From: Sphingopyxis sp. H073
GTDB lineage: Bacteria > Pseudomonadota > Alphaproteobacteria > Sphingomonadales > Sphingomonadaceae
NCBI RefSeq assembly: GCF_001468395.1
Contig: NZ_LNSG01000001.1
Location: forward strand, 310,001-374,000
Length of the DNA: 64,000 nt
Direction of reading: 5' to 3'
Both the position numbers and the translations under genes were made by a program. Positions 25,847-36,716 of this stretch are shown here, piece by piece. The notes below the pieces were generated by a model, which was not told where the DNA came from, did not search any database, and was given only the letters and a program-made list of their open reading frames with translations. Positions within the stretch are counted from its first letter, which is position 1. Every line of letters begins with the position of its first letter.

Positions 25847-27534
25847 ACACGCTGGTCGTCCGTCCGACCCGGGTCCGAACCGCAGGGGTGCGGCAGCAGA
25901 TCCTGCTGACCGCGCAGCAGCGTCTGATGATGCTGATGCTGCTGTTCATGGCGGCGTTTTTCCTGATTTCGGTGCGCCTGCTCTATTTCGCGCTGTTCGA
26001 TACCTCGTCGGGGCACGGCAATGGCTCGGCGGCGTTCATTCCCGCGCGCGCCGATATCGTCGACCGCAACGGCGTGCCGCTGGCGCGGACGATCGACGGC
26101 TATTCGATCCGCGTCGTGCCTTCGAAGCTGCTCAACAACCGCCAATATCTGGCCGACGAGCTGGTCAAGATCTTCCCCGACACCCCGCGCGAGGAATTTG
26201 TCGCAAAGCTGTCGGGTTCGAAGCCCACCTATATCCGCCGCCGCGCGCTGCCCGACCAGGTCGCGGCGGTGAACGCGATCGGCGACGTCGGCTTCGACTT
26301 CCCGCGCGAGAAGGAACGGCTCTATCCGCAGCTCACGCTCGCGGCGCACGTCCTCGGCTTCACCGATGCCGAAGGTCACGGCGTTACCGGCATTGAGGGC
26401 GCGTTCGACAAGCGGCTGATCGACAAGGCGACGCGCGGCGAGCCGCTGACGCTGTCGATCGACGCGCGCGTCCAGGGTGTGCTCGAAAGCGAGCTTTACA
26501 ACGCGGTAACGAACCTCGAAGCGATCGGCGGGGCGGGCGTCATTCTGGATGTCCACACCGGCGAGGTGCTGGCGATGACCTCGCTGCCCACCTATAATCC
26601 GAACAAGCTGGTCGCCGCCGACGCGCCCGCGCGCCGCAACGCCGTGACCTATAATCTTTACGAACTCGGGTCGACGTTCAAGCCGCTGTCGATCGGCGCG
26701 GCGATCGACGACGGCGTCGTCACCAGCATGGCGCGGCGCTATGACGCCAGCCAGCCACTCGCGATCGCGGGCTTCCGTATCCGCGACAGCCATCCCGGCC
26801 GCTGGTACAACGTCCCCGAAACGCTGATCCAGAGCTCGAACATCGCGACCGCGCGCATCGCCGACGAACTCGGGCGCGAAAAGATGGAAAAGCTGTTCCG
26901 CAGCCTCGAATTCAACAAGCGGCCGGAGATCGAACTCAAGGAACGCGCCTTTCCGTTGTGGCCGCGCGACTGGGGGCGGCTGACGACGATGACCACCGCT
27001 TATGGCCATGGCATCGCCGTCACCCCGCTGCATCTCGCGAGTGCCTATGCCGCGCTCGTCAATGGCGGCCTCTGGCGCCCCGCGACGCTCGAGAAGCTGG
27101 GCGACAAGGCGCCGCCGCGGGGTCGCCGCGTGTTCAAGGCGTCCACCAGCGCGCGGATGCGCCAGCTTCTTCGCCTCATCGTCACCGACGGCACCGGCAA
27201 ACAGGCCGACGCGCCGGGTTTCCGGGTGGGGGGCAAAACCGGATCGGCTGAAAAGCCGGGGGTCGGCGGCTATCGTCGTAGCTCGGTCGTCGCGACGTTC
27301 GCCGCCGCCTTCCCCATGGACAATCCGCGCTATGTCGTCGTTGCGATGGTCGACGAGCCGAAGGGCAATGCCTATAGCTCGGGCCAGCGCACCGCCGGCT
27401 GGACTGCGGCGCCGGTGGTCAAGAAGGTGGTGATGCGCGCGGGGCCGATGTTGGGCGTCTATCCCGACGAAAGCCGCGACGTCGACGTATCCGAACTCAT
27501 TCCGCTCGTTCGGAGAGACGGGGAAAACGAATAA
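25843..27534 (+). CDS. ftsI: Peptidoglycan D,D-transpeptidase FtsI (PBP3)
   Basis: Septal murein cross-linking enzyme. One membrane anchor at about residues 28-48, then a pedestal domain starting PARADIVDRNGVPLA, and a transpeptidase domain with Ser277 in STFK, SSN at 331-333 and KTG at 465-467. 563 residues, no PASTA domains. Overlaps ftsL by 4 bases (ATGA) and murE by one base (TAATG). Confidence 0.96.
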   Translation: MNTLVVRPTRVRTAGVRQQILLTAQQRLMMLMLLFMAAFFLISVRLLYFALFDTSSGHGNGSAAFIPARADIVDRNGVPLARTIDGYSIRVVPSKLLNNRQYLADELVKIFPDTPREEFVAKLSGSKPTYIRRRALPDQVAAVNAIGDVGFDFPREKERLYPQLTLAAHVLGFTDAEGHGVTGIEGAFDKRLIDKATRGEPLTLSIDARVQGVLESELYNAVTNLEAIGGAGVILDVHTGEVLAMTSLPTYNPNKLVAADAPARRNAVTYNLYELGSTFKPLSIGAAIDDGVVTSMARRYDASQPLAIAGFRIRDSHPGRWYNVPETLIQSSNIATARIADELGREKMEKLFRSLEFNKRPEIELKERAFPLWPRDWGRLTTMTTAYGHGIAVTPLHLASAYAALVNGGLWRPATLEKLGDKAPPRGRRVFKASTSARMRQLLRLIVTDGTGKQADAPGFRVGGKTGSAEKPGVGGYRRSSVVATFAAAFPMDNPRYVVVAMVDEPKGNAYSSGQRTAGWTAAPVVKKVVMRAGPMLGVYPDESRDVDVSELIPLVRRDGENE

Positions 27535-28973
27535 TGCGTCTCTCCGCGCTGCTCGGCGATCATGGCGCGGCAGGCGAGGGTCCGGTGGTAACCGGGCTCG
27601 CAATCGACCATCGCAAGGTCGCGCCGGGCACGATCTTCGGCGCCTTCGTCGGCGAGAAATTCAATGGCGAGGACTTTATTCCCGCCGCGATCGCTGCCGG
27701 CGCCATTGCGATCGTCGCGCGGCCGGAAGCGAAGGTCGAGGGCGCGGTTCATATCGCCGACGCCAATCCGCGCCGCGCCTTCGCGCATATCGCCGCGCGC
27801 TTCTTCCACCGCTTCCCGGCGACCTGTGTGGCGGTGACGGGGACCAACGGCAAGACCTCGACGGTCGAGATGACGCGCCAGCTCTGGCGCATGGCGGGCT
27901 TCAACGCCGCGTCGATCGGGACGCTCGGCATCACGACGTCGCAGGACAGCGCCTCGACCGGTCTCACGACCCCCGACATCGTCACCTTCCTGTCGAACAT
28001 GTCGGGGCTGGCGGCCGAGGGCGTGACGCACGCGGCGTTCGAGGCGTCGAGCCACGGGCTCGACCAGTATCGGACCGAGGGACTGACGGTGAAGGCGGCC
28101 GCCTTTACCAACCTCAGCCACGACCATCTCGACTATCATGGGACGATGGAGGCCTATCTGGCCGCCAAGCTCCGCCTTTTTACCGAAGTGGTCGAGCAGG
28201 ATGGCGCGGCCGTCGTCTGGGCGGACGACGAATATTCGGCGCCGGTGATCGAAGCGGTGAAGGCACGCGGCGTACGCCTGTTGACCGTCGGCGTGCATGG
28301 CGATGCGCTTCGCCTCGTCTCGCGCGAACCGACCCAGCTCGGCCAGTCGCTCGTCATCGCGGCAGGCGACCTCACGCAGAAGGTCAATCTGCCGCTGATC
28401 GGCGCCTATCAGGTCGCCAATGCGCTCGTGTCGGCGGGACTCGTCATCGCGACCGGCGGCGATGTCGGCCAGACGCTTTCGAACCTTGCGCGGCTTCAGC
28501 CGGTGCGCGGTCGCCTCGAGCGCGCGGCGATCACCAGGGCGGGGGCGCCGGTCTATATCGACTATGCGCACACGCCCGATGCGATCGAAGCGGCGCTCGA
28601 TGCGCTGCGTCCGCACGCGGGCGGGCGGCTGATCCTGGTCTTCGGCGCCGGCGGCGACCGCGACCAGGCGAAGCGGCCCGAAATGGGCAAAATCGCGGCG
28701 GCCAAGGCCGATCTGGCGATCATCACGGACGATAATCCGCGCGGCGAAGACCCCGCTGTCATCCGCGCCGCGATTGCCGAAGGCGCTCCGGGCGCCCGGA
28801 TCATCGGCGACCGCCGCGCGGCGATCGCCGCCGCGATTGCCGAGGCTCGCGCCGACGACATCGTCTGCATCGCGGGCAAGGGGCACGAACAGGGCCAGAT
28901 CGTCGGGTGCGGTGAGGAAATGCGCGTCATTCCGTTCGACGATGTCGCGGTCGCGCGCGAGGAAGCGGCATGA
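27534..28973 (+). CDS. murE: UDP-MurNAc-L-Ala-D-Glu:meso-diaminopimelate ligase
   Basis: Adds the third residue of the stem peptide. The ATP loop GTNGKTS lies at residues 103-109. The DNPR motif at 400-403 is the signature for selecting meso-diaminopimelate rather than lysine, so the murein is of the A1-gamma type. 479 residues. Overlaps murF by 4 bases. Confidence 0.96.
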   Translation: MRLSALLGDHGAAGEGPVVTGLAIDHRKVAPGTIFGAFVGEKFNGEDFIPAAIAAGAIAIVARPEAKVEGAVHIADANPRRAFAHIAARFFHRFPATCVAVTGTNGKTSTVEMTRQLWRMAGFNAASIGTLGITTSQDSASTGLTTPDIVTFLSNMSGLAAEGVTHAAFEASSHGLDQYRTEGLTVKAAAFTNLSHDHLDYHGTMEAYLAAKLRLFTEVVEQDGAAVVWADDEYSAPVIEAVKARGVRLLTVGVHGDALRLVSREPTQLGQSLVIAAGDLTQKVNLPLIGAYQVANALVSAGLVIATGGDVGQTLSNLARLQPVRGRLERAAITRAGAPVYIDYAHTPDAIEAALDALRPHAGGRLILVFGAGGDRDQAKRPEMGKIAAAKADLAIITDDNPRGEDPAVIRAAIAEGAPGARIIGDRRAAIAAAIAEARADDIVCIAGKGHEQGQIVGCGEEMRVIPFDDVAVAREEAA

Positions 28974-30346
28974 CTGCGCTCTGGACCGCACGCGCCATCG
29001 CTGCGGCGACCGGTGGAACCGCGACCGCCGACTTCACCGTAAACGGCGTCGCCTTCGACTCGCGCGAGGTGACGAAGGGCGACCTCTTCATCGCGATGAA
29101 GGGCGAGGCGACCGACGGTCATAAATTCATCGACAAGGCGATCGCGGCGGGCGCCGCCGGGATCGTCTGCGAAACCGAGATCGACTTTCCGCACGTCCGT
29201 ATCGCCGACAGCGTCGCCGCACTCAACGCGCTCGGCATCGCGTCGCGTGCGCGCAGCCATGGCCGCATCATCGGGGTCACCGGATCGGCGGGGAAGACGG
29301 GTACGAAAGAGGCGCTGTTCGCCGCGCTCGATCGTTTCCGGCCCGGCAAGGCGCATCGTTCGGTCAAGAGCTACAACAATCATGTCGGCGTGCCCCTCAG
29401 CCTGTCGCGGATGCCTTCGACCGCCGATTTCGGCGTGTTCGAAATGGGGATGAACCATGCCGGCGAGCTCGCGGCGCTGACGCGCATGGTGCGCCCGCAC
29501 GTCGCGATCGTCACCACCATCGCCCCCGCGCACATGGAATTCTTCAGCGGCGAAGAGGCGATCGCCGACGCGAAGGGCGAGATTTTCGAGGGGCTCGAAC
29601 CCGGCGGCACCGCGATCGTGCCGTTCGACAGCCCGCATTACGCCCGCCTCCGCGCCAAGGCCGAACAGCACGCCGCGCATATCGTCAGCTTCGGGCTGGG
29701 CGAGGGCGCCGACGTCCGCGCGGTCGACTGGCTGTCCGACGGGCAGGGCGGATCGCTCGTCACCGCGCAGGTGCAGGATGCGCTCCTCTGCTTCACCATT
29801 TCACAGGCGGGGGCGCATTGGGTGTCGAACGCGATGGCGGTGCTTGCGGCGGTGAAGGCGGTCGGCGGCGATCTGCCCGCGGCGGGGCTCGCCTTTGCCG
29901 AGATGGGCGGGCTCGCGGGGCGCGGGGCGCGTCATCGGGTCCCGGTTCCCGGCGGCCATATCCTCGTCATCGACGAGAGCTACAACGCCAATCCCGCTTC
30001 GATGGCTGCGACGATCGGCCAGTTGGCGACCGAATCCGGTGACCGGCGGATCGCGATTCTCGGTGCGATGCGCGAGCTTGGGCCGGGCAGCGAGGCCTAT
30101 CATCAGGGGCTCGCGGCTCCGCTCGTCGCGGCCGGGGTGCAGTTCGCCCTGCTTGTCGGCGAAGAGATGGCGCCGCTCGCCAAAGCGCTTGAGGGGCGTA
30201 TCGATTTCGAGCATGTGGCCGCGCACTCGGCCGCGAATGGGCGGCTGAAGGACTTGATCCGCCCCGGCGACACGGTGCTGGTCAAGGGGTCGAACAGCGT
30301 CGGCCTGTCGCATGTCGTGACGGCGCTGACCAACGGGGATTATTGA
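28970..30346 (+). CDS. murF: UDP-MurNAc-tripeptide:D-Ala-D-Ala ligase
   Basis: Completes the cytoplasmic pentapeptide precursor. The ATP loop is [34 protein letters not shown] and [12 protein letters not shown] are typical MurF blocks. 458 residues. Its stop shares one base with the mraY ATG (TGATG). Confidence 0.96.
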   Translation: MTALWTARAIAAATGGTATADFTVNGVAFDSREVTKGDLFIAMKGEATDGHKFIDKAIAAGAAGIVCETEIDFPHVRIADSVAALNALGIASRARSHGRIIGVTGSAGKTGTKEALFAALDRFRPGKAHRSVKSYNNHVGVPLSLSRMPSTADFGVFEMGMNHAGELAALTRMVRPHVAIVTTIAPAHMEFFSGEEAIADAKGEIFEGLEPGGTAIVPFDSPHYARLRAKAEQHAAHIVSFGLGEGADVRAVDWLSDGQGGSLVTAQVQDALLCFTISQAGAHWVSNAMAVLAAVKAVGGDLPAAGLAFAEMGGLAGRGARHRVPVPGGHILVIDESYNANPASMAATIGQLATESGDRRIAILGAMRELGPGSEAYHQGLAAPLVAAGVQFALLVGEEMAPLAKALEGRIDFEHVAAHSAANGRLKDLIRPGDTVLVKGSNSVGLSHVVTALTNGDY

Positions 30347-31416
30347 TGCTGTACTGGCTGGCGGAATGGCTTGGCTTTCCGGGGGTTCTAAATCTCATCC
30401 GCTATCTGAGCTTCCGCTCGGGCGCGGCGGTCGCCACGGCGCTGATCATCGGCCTCTGGATCGGGCCGCGCTTCATCCTCATGCTGCGGATGCGGCAGGG
30501 GAAGGGGCAGCCGATCCGCGACGACGGCCCGCAGAGCCATCTTGCGAAAAAGGGCACGCCGACGATGGGCGGCCTGATGATCCTGATATCGCTGATGATT
30601 TCGGCGCTGCTGTGGATGGACCTGTCGAACCGTTTCGTCTGGGCATGTATCTTCGTGACCGGCGGCTTTGCGCTCGTCGGCTTTCTCGACGATCTCGACA
30701 AGGTCACGAAGGCCAGCCACCGGGGGATTCCGGGGCGCGTGCGCCTGCTGGTCGAGTTCCTGATCGCCGGGGTCGCGGTGGTGCTGATCGTGTCGCGCAC
30801 CGGTACCGACCTGTATCTGCCTTTCTTCAGCGGCGTGGTGCTCGAACTCGGGCCCTTCTATTATCTCTTCGCGATGGTACTGATCGTCGGTTTCGGCAAC
30901 GCGGTGAACCTCACCGACGGGCTCGACGGGCTCGCGACGTTCCCGGTGATCATCGCCAGCCTGACTTTCCTCGTCATCGTCTACCTGTCGGGCAACGTGA
31001 AGTTCGCTGGCTACCTCGGCATCCCGCACGTCCCCGGCGCGGGAGAGCTTGCGGTGTTCGCCGCCGCGATCATCGGCGCGTGCCTCGCCTTCCTGTGGTT
31101 CAACGCGCCGCCCGCGGCGGTGTTCATGGGCGACACCGGCAGCCTCGCGCTTGGCGGCGCGCTCGCGACGATCGCGGTGACCGCGCAGCACGAGCTCGTC
31201 CTGGTCCTCGTCGGCGGGCTGTTCGTGGTCGAGGCGCTGTCGGTGATCATCCAGGTGTTCTGGTACAAGCGGACGGGCAAGCGCGTCTTCCGCATGGCGC
31301 CGATCCACCATCATTTCGAACAACTCGGCTGGCCCGAATCCACAGTGGTCATCCGCTTCTGGATCGTCTCGATCGTCCTCGCGCTCGCGGGGCTCGCGAC
31401 CTTGAAGCTCCGGTGA
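30346..31416 (+). CDS. mraY: Phospho-MurNAc-pentapeptide translocase
   Basis: Polytopic inner-membrane enzyme making lipid I. About ten hydrophobic segments. Catalytic blocks: GFLDDLDK (aspartate pair), [10 protein letters not shown] and [18 protein letters not shown] is also conserved. A TTG three bases earlier is possible, but the ATG at 30346 overlaps the murF stop in the manner of neighbouring junctions. 356 residues. Confidence 0.96.
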   Translation: MLYWLAEWLGFPGVLNLIRYLSFRSGAAVATALIIGLWIGPRFILMLRMRQGKGQPIRDDGPQSHLAKKGTPTMGGLMILISLMISALLWMDLSNRFVWACIFVTGGFALVGFLDDLDKVTKASHRGIPGRVRLLVEFLIAGVAVVLIVSRTGTDLYLPFFSGVVLELGPFYYLFAMVLIVGFGNAVNLTDGLDGLATFPVIIASLTFLVIVYLSGNVKFAGYLGIPHVPGAGELAVFAAAIIGACLAFLWFNAPPAAVFMGDTGSLALGGALATIAVTAQHELVLVLVGGLFVVEALSVIIQVFWYKRTGKRVFRMAPIHHHFEQLGWPESTVVIRFWIVSIVLALAGLATLKLR

Positions 31417-32720
31417 TCACCTCGCGCGTCTTTGCCGGCCGCCGTTACGCGGTTCTGGGACTGGCGCGCTCGGGGCTGGCGACCGTCGAGGCGCTCGTCG
31501 CCAGCGGCGCGGGGGTCACCGCATGGGACGAACGCGAGGAGGCGCGCGACGATGCAATGGCGCTGGGCGCCGACATCGGCAATCCGCTCGATATCGACCT
31601 GATCGGCTTTGCCGGCGTCGTCGTCTCGCCCGGCGTGCCGCTCAACCGTCACCCGATCGCCGCGCACGCGCGCGCGACGCACGTGCCCGTGATCGGCGAC
31701 ATCGAACTCTTCGCAGAGGCGGAGGGCGCCCTGCCGCCGCACAAGGTCGTCGGCATCACCGGCACCAACGGCAAGTCGACCGTCACGGCGCTGGTCACCC
31801 ACATGCTCGAAAGCGCGGGCGTGCCGACCCTGATGGGCGGCAACATCGGCCTGCCGATCCTCAGCCGCGATCCGCTGCCCGAAGGCGGCGTGTACGTCCT
31901 CGAACTGTCGAGCTACCAGATCGACCTGTCGCACAGCCTCGCCTGCGACGTCGCGGTGCTGACGAACCTCAGCCCCGACCATCTCGACCGCTACGACGGC
32001 TTTGCGGGCTATGCTGCGTCGAAGGCGCGGCTCTTCAGTCTCCAGCACCGCGATCAGGTCGCAATCGTCGCGACCGACGACGATCCGTCGCGGATGATTG
32101 CGGGGCGCATCAATCATCGTCTCCACCGCGTCTCGGCAAAGGATATCGATCCCGTCGATCAGGCTCGCTGGCCCGCGCTGCAGGGGCCGCACAATGCGCA
32201 GAACGCCGTCTGCGCGATCGCGGTCTGCCGCGTGCTCGGATTGAACGACGAACAGATCGAGCGGGGGCTCGCGACCTATAAATCGCTCCCGCACCGGATG
32301 GAATTGGTCGGCGAAGCCCATGGTGCCCGCTGGTTCAACGACAGCAAGGCGACCAACGCGGCTTCCGCTGCACCGGCGCTGGCGGCTTTCCCGCCGGCGC
32401 CGGACCAGCGTTTGCACTGGATTGCCGGGGGGCAGGCCAAGGGCGACGGGCTTTCGGCCTGCCGTCCCTGGTTCGGACACGTCAAGCGCGCCTATCTGAT
32501 CGGCGAAGCGATGGACGCCTTCGCGGCCGAGATCGGCGACGCGATCCCGGTCGAGCGCTCGGGCGACCTTGCGGCCGCGGTGGGGCAGGCGGCGGCGCTG
32601 GTCGCGCCGGGCGACGTGGTGCTGCTCTCGCCCGCCTGCGCCTCGTTCGACCAGTTCAAGGATTATGAGCAGCGCGGGGACATGTTCCGCGACCTTGTAC
32701 GGGCGCTGGGGCGTGAGTGA
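31413..32720 (+). CDS. murD: UDP-MurNAc-L-Ala:D-Glu ligase
   Basis: Adds D-glutamate to the stem peptide. The frame is open far upstream through mraY, but the natural start is the GTG at 31413 that overlaps the mraY stop. The N-terminus then reads [24 protein letters not shown] loop GTNGKST is at about residues 117-123; LELSSYQID and [10 protein letters not shown] are diagnostic. 435 residues. Confidence 0.95.
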   Translation: MITSRVFAGRRYAVLGLARSGLATVEALVASGAGVTAWDEREEARDDAMALGADIGNPLDIDLIGFAGVVVSPGVPLNRHPIAAHARATHVPVIGDIELFAEAEGALPPHKVVGITGTNGKSTVTALVTHMLESAGVPTLMGGNIGLPILSRDPLPEGGVYVLELSSYQIDLSHSLACDVAVLTNLSPDHLDRYDGFAGYAASKARLFSLQHRDQVAIVATDDDPSRMIAGRINHRLHRVSAKDIDPVDQARWPALQGPHNAQNAVCAIAVCRVLGLNDEQIERGLATYKSLPHRMELVGEAHGARWFNDSKATNAASAAPALAAFPPAPDQRLHWIAGGQAKGDGLSACRPWFGHVKRAYLIGEAMDAFAAEIGDAIPVERSGDLAAAVGQAAALVAPGDVVLLSPACASFDQFKDYEQRGDMFRDLVRALGRE

Positions 32721-32745
32721 CGAGATGCGCGGGGGGAGCGAACCG

Positions 32746-33963
32746 ATGGATGCAGCCGAACGACCGGTGATCGCCGCGACGACGCGGACGGCGAAGCGGC
32801 GCGGACCGCGCCTCAGCCGCGCCGACCGCACCCCGCTCGGCCTGTGGTTCTGGGAAATCGACCGCGTGCTGCTGCTGCTCGTTTCGATGCTGATTGCGAC
32901 CGGGCTCGTCGCCGTCGCGGCTGCCTCGCCCGTGGCGGCGCAGAAACTGTCGACCACGACCGCCAGCCTCGACCCGCTCTATTATTTCTATCGCCAGCTA
33001 ATGTGGGTCGTCGTCGGCGTCCCGGTAATGCTCGCAGTGTCGATGCTGCCCAAGGCGCAGGCGCGGCGTTTTGCCATCTATGGCACCATCGCCTTCATGG
33101 CCCTGCTCTTCCTCGTGCCATTGATCGGCACAACGGTGAACGGCGCGCAGCGCTGGATCGGCAGCGGCATCTTCCGCCTCCAGCCGTCGGAGTTTCTGAA
33201 GCCGTTCTTCGCGGTCACGCTCGCGTGGATCCTGTCGCTGCGCCTCCACGACCAGAGCCTGCCCGTTGTCCCCTTGTCCTTCCTGCTCACCGGCGTCATC
33301 GGGGTGCTGCTGATGGGCCAGCCCGACCTCGGGCAGACGATCATCTTCATCGGAACCTGGCTGGTGCTCGTTATGGTCGCCGGGCTTTCGATGCGGATCA
33401 TCGGCGTCCTCGCCGCAAGCGGCCTTGCCGGGATCGTCGTCGCATACTTCACCTATTCGGTCGCGCATCAGCGCATCAACAGCTGGCTGTTCGGCGAGGG
33501 CGACAGCTTTCAGGAGGACAAGGCGCACGCGACGATCACCGCCGGCGGGCTCATCGGCTCGGGCCCCGGCGCGGGGCTCGCCAAGTTCAAGCTGCCCGAA
33601 GCGCATACCGACTATATCTTCTCGGTGATCGGCGAGGAGTTCGGGATCATCGCGTGCATCGCGATCGCGGTGCTGTTTCTCGCGATCATCGTCCGCGTGC
33701 TGGTCCGCCTGCTCGACGAGGAGGACAGCTTCCTGATCCTCGCGGTCGCGGGGCTGATCGCGCAGTTCGGCGGACAGGCGACGATCAATATGGCAGTGAA
33801 CACCCAGCTCTTCCCGTCGAAGGGCATGACCCTCCCCTTCATCAGCTATGGGGGCTCGTCATTCATCGCTTTGTCGATCGGTATGGGTTTGCTCTTGTCG
33901 CTGACCCGCCGGAACCCCTATGCGGCGCGGGTGTCCCTCACCCGCAACTGGAACAATAGATGA
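32746..33963 (+). CDS. ftsW: Lipid II polymerase / cell division protein FtsW
   Basis: SEDS-family septal glycosyltransferase working with FtsI. About ten membrane segments from residue 35 on. Conserved blocks: NGAQRWIG, LQPSEFLKP, GQPDLGQT, HQRINSWLFGEGD, PEAHTDYIFSVIGEEFG and PFISYGGSS. Starts at 32713 (GTG) and 32725 (ATG) are possible. The ATG at 32746 is preferred because GGGGGGAG lies eight bases before it. 405 residues. Confidence 0.94.
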   Translation: MDAAERPVIAATTRTAKRRGPRLSRADRTPLGLWFWEIDRVLLLLVSMLIATGLVAVAAASPVAAQKLSTTTASLDPLYYFYRQLMWVVVGVPVMLAVSMLPKAQARRFAIYGTIAFMALLFLVPLIGTTVNGAQRWIGSGIFRLQPSEFLKPFFAVTLAWILSLRLHDQSLPVVPLSFLLTGVIGVLLMGQPDLGQTIIFIGTWLVLVMVAGLSMRIIGVLAASGLAGIVVAYFTYSVAHQRINSWLFGEGDSFQEDKAHATITAGGLIGSGPGAGLAKFKLPEAHTDYIFSVIGEEFGIIACIAIAVLFLAIIVRVLVRLLDEEDSFLILAVAGLIAQFGGQATINMAVNTQLFPSKGMTLPFISYGGSSFIALSIGMGLLLSLTRRNPYAARVSLTRNWNNR

Positions 33964-35144
33964 CAGCGACCCGCCACTTCCTCCTCGCCGCCGGGGGAAC
34001 CGGGGGGCATATGCTGCCCGCCTATGCCCTCGCGGGCGAGCTGATCGCGCGCGGGCACCGCGTGGCGCTGGTGAGCGACGATCGCGGCCTCAAGATTCCG
34101 GGCGCCCCTGCCGATCTCGAAACGCATGTCCTTCCCGCCGGCCGCGTGTCGGGCGGCCCCGTCGGCTGGGTCAGGGCGGCGCTCGCGATCCGCAAGGGGC
34201 GCCGCATGGCCATCGACCTGATCGAGGAATTCGATCCCGCCGTCGTCGTCGGCTTCGGCGGCTATCCCTCGCTCCCCAGCCTGCTCGCGGCGGGCGCGAC
34301 CAGGCGCCCGCGGGTGATCCACGAACAGAATGCCGTGCTCGGCCGCGTCAACCGGTTGATGGCGCCGCGCGTCGACGCAGTCGCGGTTGCCTATCGCAAT
34401 ATCCAGCGCTTTCCGGCGGGGCATGAGCTCAAGAAGCATATCACCGGCAACCCGGTGCGCGACGAGATCGCCCAAATCCGCGACGATGGCTTCCCGCCGC
34501 TTCCCGAGGACGGCATCGTCCGCTTGCTCGTCGTCGGCGGCAGCTTGGGCGCCACGGTGCTGAGCGATGTTGTCCCCGCCGCAATCGCGATGCTGCCGCG
34601 CGCGCTGCTCGACCGGCTGCAGGTCGTGCAGCAGTGCCGCGAGGACGATATCGAGGCGGTGCGCGCCAAATATGCCGACCTCGGCGTCGCTGCCGAATGC
34701 GCGCCCTATATCGAGGATTTTCCCGAGCGGCTGCGCTGGGCGCATCTGGTGATCGCGCGCGCGGGCGCATCGACCGTTGCCGAGCTCGCCTGCGCCGGGC
34801 GTCCCGCGATCTTTGTCCCCTATCCGCACGCGATGGACAATCACCAGACCTACAATGTCGTCGATCTGGTCGAGGCAGGGGGAGCGATTTCGTTCCAGCA
34901 GCCCGATTTTACCGCGGCAGAGGTTGCGAAGCATATCCAGCGCATGGCGCTCGAACCCGGCGCGCTCGAAGAGGCGGCCGAACGCGCCGCGAGCTGCGGT
35001 CTTCCGAACGCGACGCGCGACCTTGCCGATCTTGTCGAGTCGCTCGCCGCACCGCCGATGATGGACGTGATCCGCGTCGGATCGCCTTCGCGCGGCGCTG
35101 CCGTTGCGTCCGGCGTCGCCGCGACGCGCGCGGGAGAACGCTGA
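33960..35144 (+). CDS. murG: UDP-GlcNAc:lipid I N-acetylglucosaminyltransferase
   Basis: Makes lipid II at the inner face of the membrane. N-terminal [14 protein letters not shown] (from about residue 12), [25 protein letters not shown], and the donor site [19 protein letters not shown]. 394 residues; the last 30 or so, rich in Ala and Arg, extend past the usual end. ATGA overlap with ftsW and TGATG with murC. Confidence 0.96.
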   Translation: MTATRHFLLAAGGTGGHMLPAYALAGELIARGHRVALVSDDRGLKIPGAPADLETHVLPAGRVSGGPVGWVRAALAIRKGRRMAIDLIEEFDPAVVVGFGGYPSLPSLLAAGATRRPRVIHEQNAVLGRVNRLMAPRVDAVAVAYRNIQRFPAGHELKKHITGNPVRDEIAQIRDDGFPPLPEDGIVRLLVVGGSLGATVLSDVVPAAIAMLPRALLDRLQVVQQCREDDIEAVRAKYADLGVAAECAPYIEDFPERLRWAHLVIARAGASTVAELACAGRPAIFVPYPHAMDNHQTYNVVDLVEAGGAISFQQPDFTAAEVAKHIQRMALEPGALEEAAERAASCGLPNATRDLADLVESLAAPPMMDVIRVGSPSRGAAVASGVAATRAGER

Positions 35145-36577
35145 TGCGCGGCGTTGCGACCGATATCGGCATCATCCACTTCATCGGCATCGGCGGCATC
35201 GGCATGTCGGGGATCGCCGAGGTGATGCACAATCTTGGCTATCAGGTGCAGGGCAGCGACATCGCCGACTCCTATGTGGTCGAGGGACTTCGGGGGCGCG
35301 GGATCAAGGTCGCGATCGGCCACGACGCGTCGAACGTCGACGGCGTCGCGGTCGTCGTCACCTCGACCGCGGTCAAGCGCGGCAATCCCGAGGTCGAGGC
35401 GGCGCTCGCGCACCGTATCCCGATCGTCCGCCGCGCCGAAATGCTCGCCGAGTTGATGCGCCTCAAGTCGACCGTCGCGATCGCCGGCACGCACGGCAAG
35501 ACGACGACGACCAGTCTCGTTGCGGCGCTGCTCGACGCCGGCGGGATCGACCCGACGGTGATCAACGGCGGCATCATCAACAATTATGGTTCGAACGCGC
35601 GCCTCGGGGCGAGCGACTGGATGGTGGTCGAGGCCGACGAGAGCGACGGCAGCTTCCTCCGCCTCGACGGGACGATCGCGGTCGTCACCAACATCGATCC
35701 CGAGCATCTCGACCATTATGGCAGTTTCGACGCGATCAAGGACGCCTTCGTCGAGTTTATCGAGAATGTGCCCTTCTATGGCGCGGCGATGCTCTGTCTC
35801 GACCATCCCGAGGTGCAGGCGATCATCCCGCGCATCCGCGACCGCCGCATCGTGACCTATGGCTTCTCGGCGCAAGCCGATGTGCGCGGCACCAATGTGA
35901 CGCCCGGCCCCGACGGCAACCGCTTCGACGTCGTCGTGCGCGACCGCGACGGGAACAGCCGGACGATCGAGGGCATCCACCTGCCGATGTCGGGTCGCCA
36001 CAATGTCCAGAATGCGCTCGCGGCGATTGCGGTCGCGCTGCACATGGGCGTCAGCGACGACAAGATCGCCTCGGGCTTCAAAGGCTTCGCCGGGGTCAAG
36101 CGCCGCTTCACCAAGGTCGGCGAGATTGCGGCCGAAGGTGGAGTCGTAACGGTGATCGACGATTACGCCCACCACCCGGTCGAGATCCGCGCCGTGCTCT
36201 CGGCCGCGCGCGAAGGGGCGGGGGCCGGGCGCGTCGTCGCGGTCGTCCAGCCGCACCGCTTCACGCGGCTGCGCGATCATATGGATGATTTCCAGCAGGC
36301 GTTTAACGACGCCGATATCGTGTTCGCGCTGCCCGTCTATGCGGCCGGGGAAGCGCCGATCGACGGCGTGTCGTCGGATGCGCTGGTCGCGGGCCTGCGC
36401 GACCGCGGTCATCGCCAGGCGAATGTCGTGGCGGATGCCGGGACGCTGGCTGGGAGCATCGCGGATAGCATCAAGGCGGGCGATCTCGGTGCGGGCGATA
36501 TGATCATCTGCCTTGGCGCGGGTGATATTACGAAGATGGCGGCGGGGCTGGCGAGCGCGGTGGAGGGGCAGAAATGA
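35144..36577 (+). CDS. murC: UDP-N-acetylmuramate:L-alanine ligase
   Basis: First amino-acid ligase of the stem peptide. The start at 35144 overlaps the murG stop. [19 protein letters not shown] begins the Rossmann domain, the ATP loop GTHGKTTTT starts at residue 115, and [14 protein letters not shown] is in the C-terminal domain. 477 residues. It differs clearly from the Mur ligase at 13.9 kb, and is the bona fide MurC by position and motifs. Confidence 0.96.
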   Translation: MRGVATDIGIIHFIGIGGIGMSGIAEVMHNLGYQVQGSDIADSYVVEGLRGRGIKVAIGHDASNVDGVAVVVTSTAVKRGNPEVEAALAHRIPIVRRAEMLAELMRLKSTVAIAGTHGKTTTTSLVAALLDAGGIDPTVINGGIINNYGSNARLGASDWMVVEADESDGSFLRLDGTIAVVTNIDPEHLDHYGSFDAIKDAFVEFIENVPFYGAAMLCLDHPEVQAIIPRIRDRRIVTYGFSAQADVRGTNVTPGPDGNRFDVVVRDRDGNSRTIEGIHLPMSGRHNVQNALAAIAVALHMGVSDDKIASGFKGFAGVKRRFTKVGEIAAEGGVVTVIDDYAHHPVEIRAVLSAAREGAGAGRVVAVVQPHRFTRLRDHMDDFQQAFNDADIVFALPVYAAGEAPIDGVSSDALVAGLRDRGHRQANVVADAGTLAGSIADSIKAGDLGAGDMIICLGAGDITKMAAGLASAVEGQK

Positions 36578-36591
36578 CCCTTTCCTTCACT

Positions 36592-36694
36592 CGTCATGCT
36601 GAACTTGTTTCAGCATCCATGGCCGGTCTTCTCGATCAACGCGGCGCATGTTTCGAGGTCCGGCCATGGACCCTGAAACAAGTTCAGGGTGACG
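36592..36694. repeat. Large palindromic repeat between murC and murB
   Basis: Two 40-base arms (36592-36631 and 36655-36694) are near-perfect inverted copies, sharing CTGAACTTGTTTCAG and CCATGGCCGG, with 23 bases between. This is the familiar sphingomonad intergenic palindrome containing CTGAAACAAGTTCAG. It is the only sizeable gap in the otherwise overlapping murein gene string. Confidence 0.85.
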
Positions 36695-36716
36695 AAGAAA
36701 AGAAAGGTCGCGCAAT

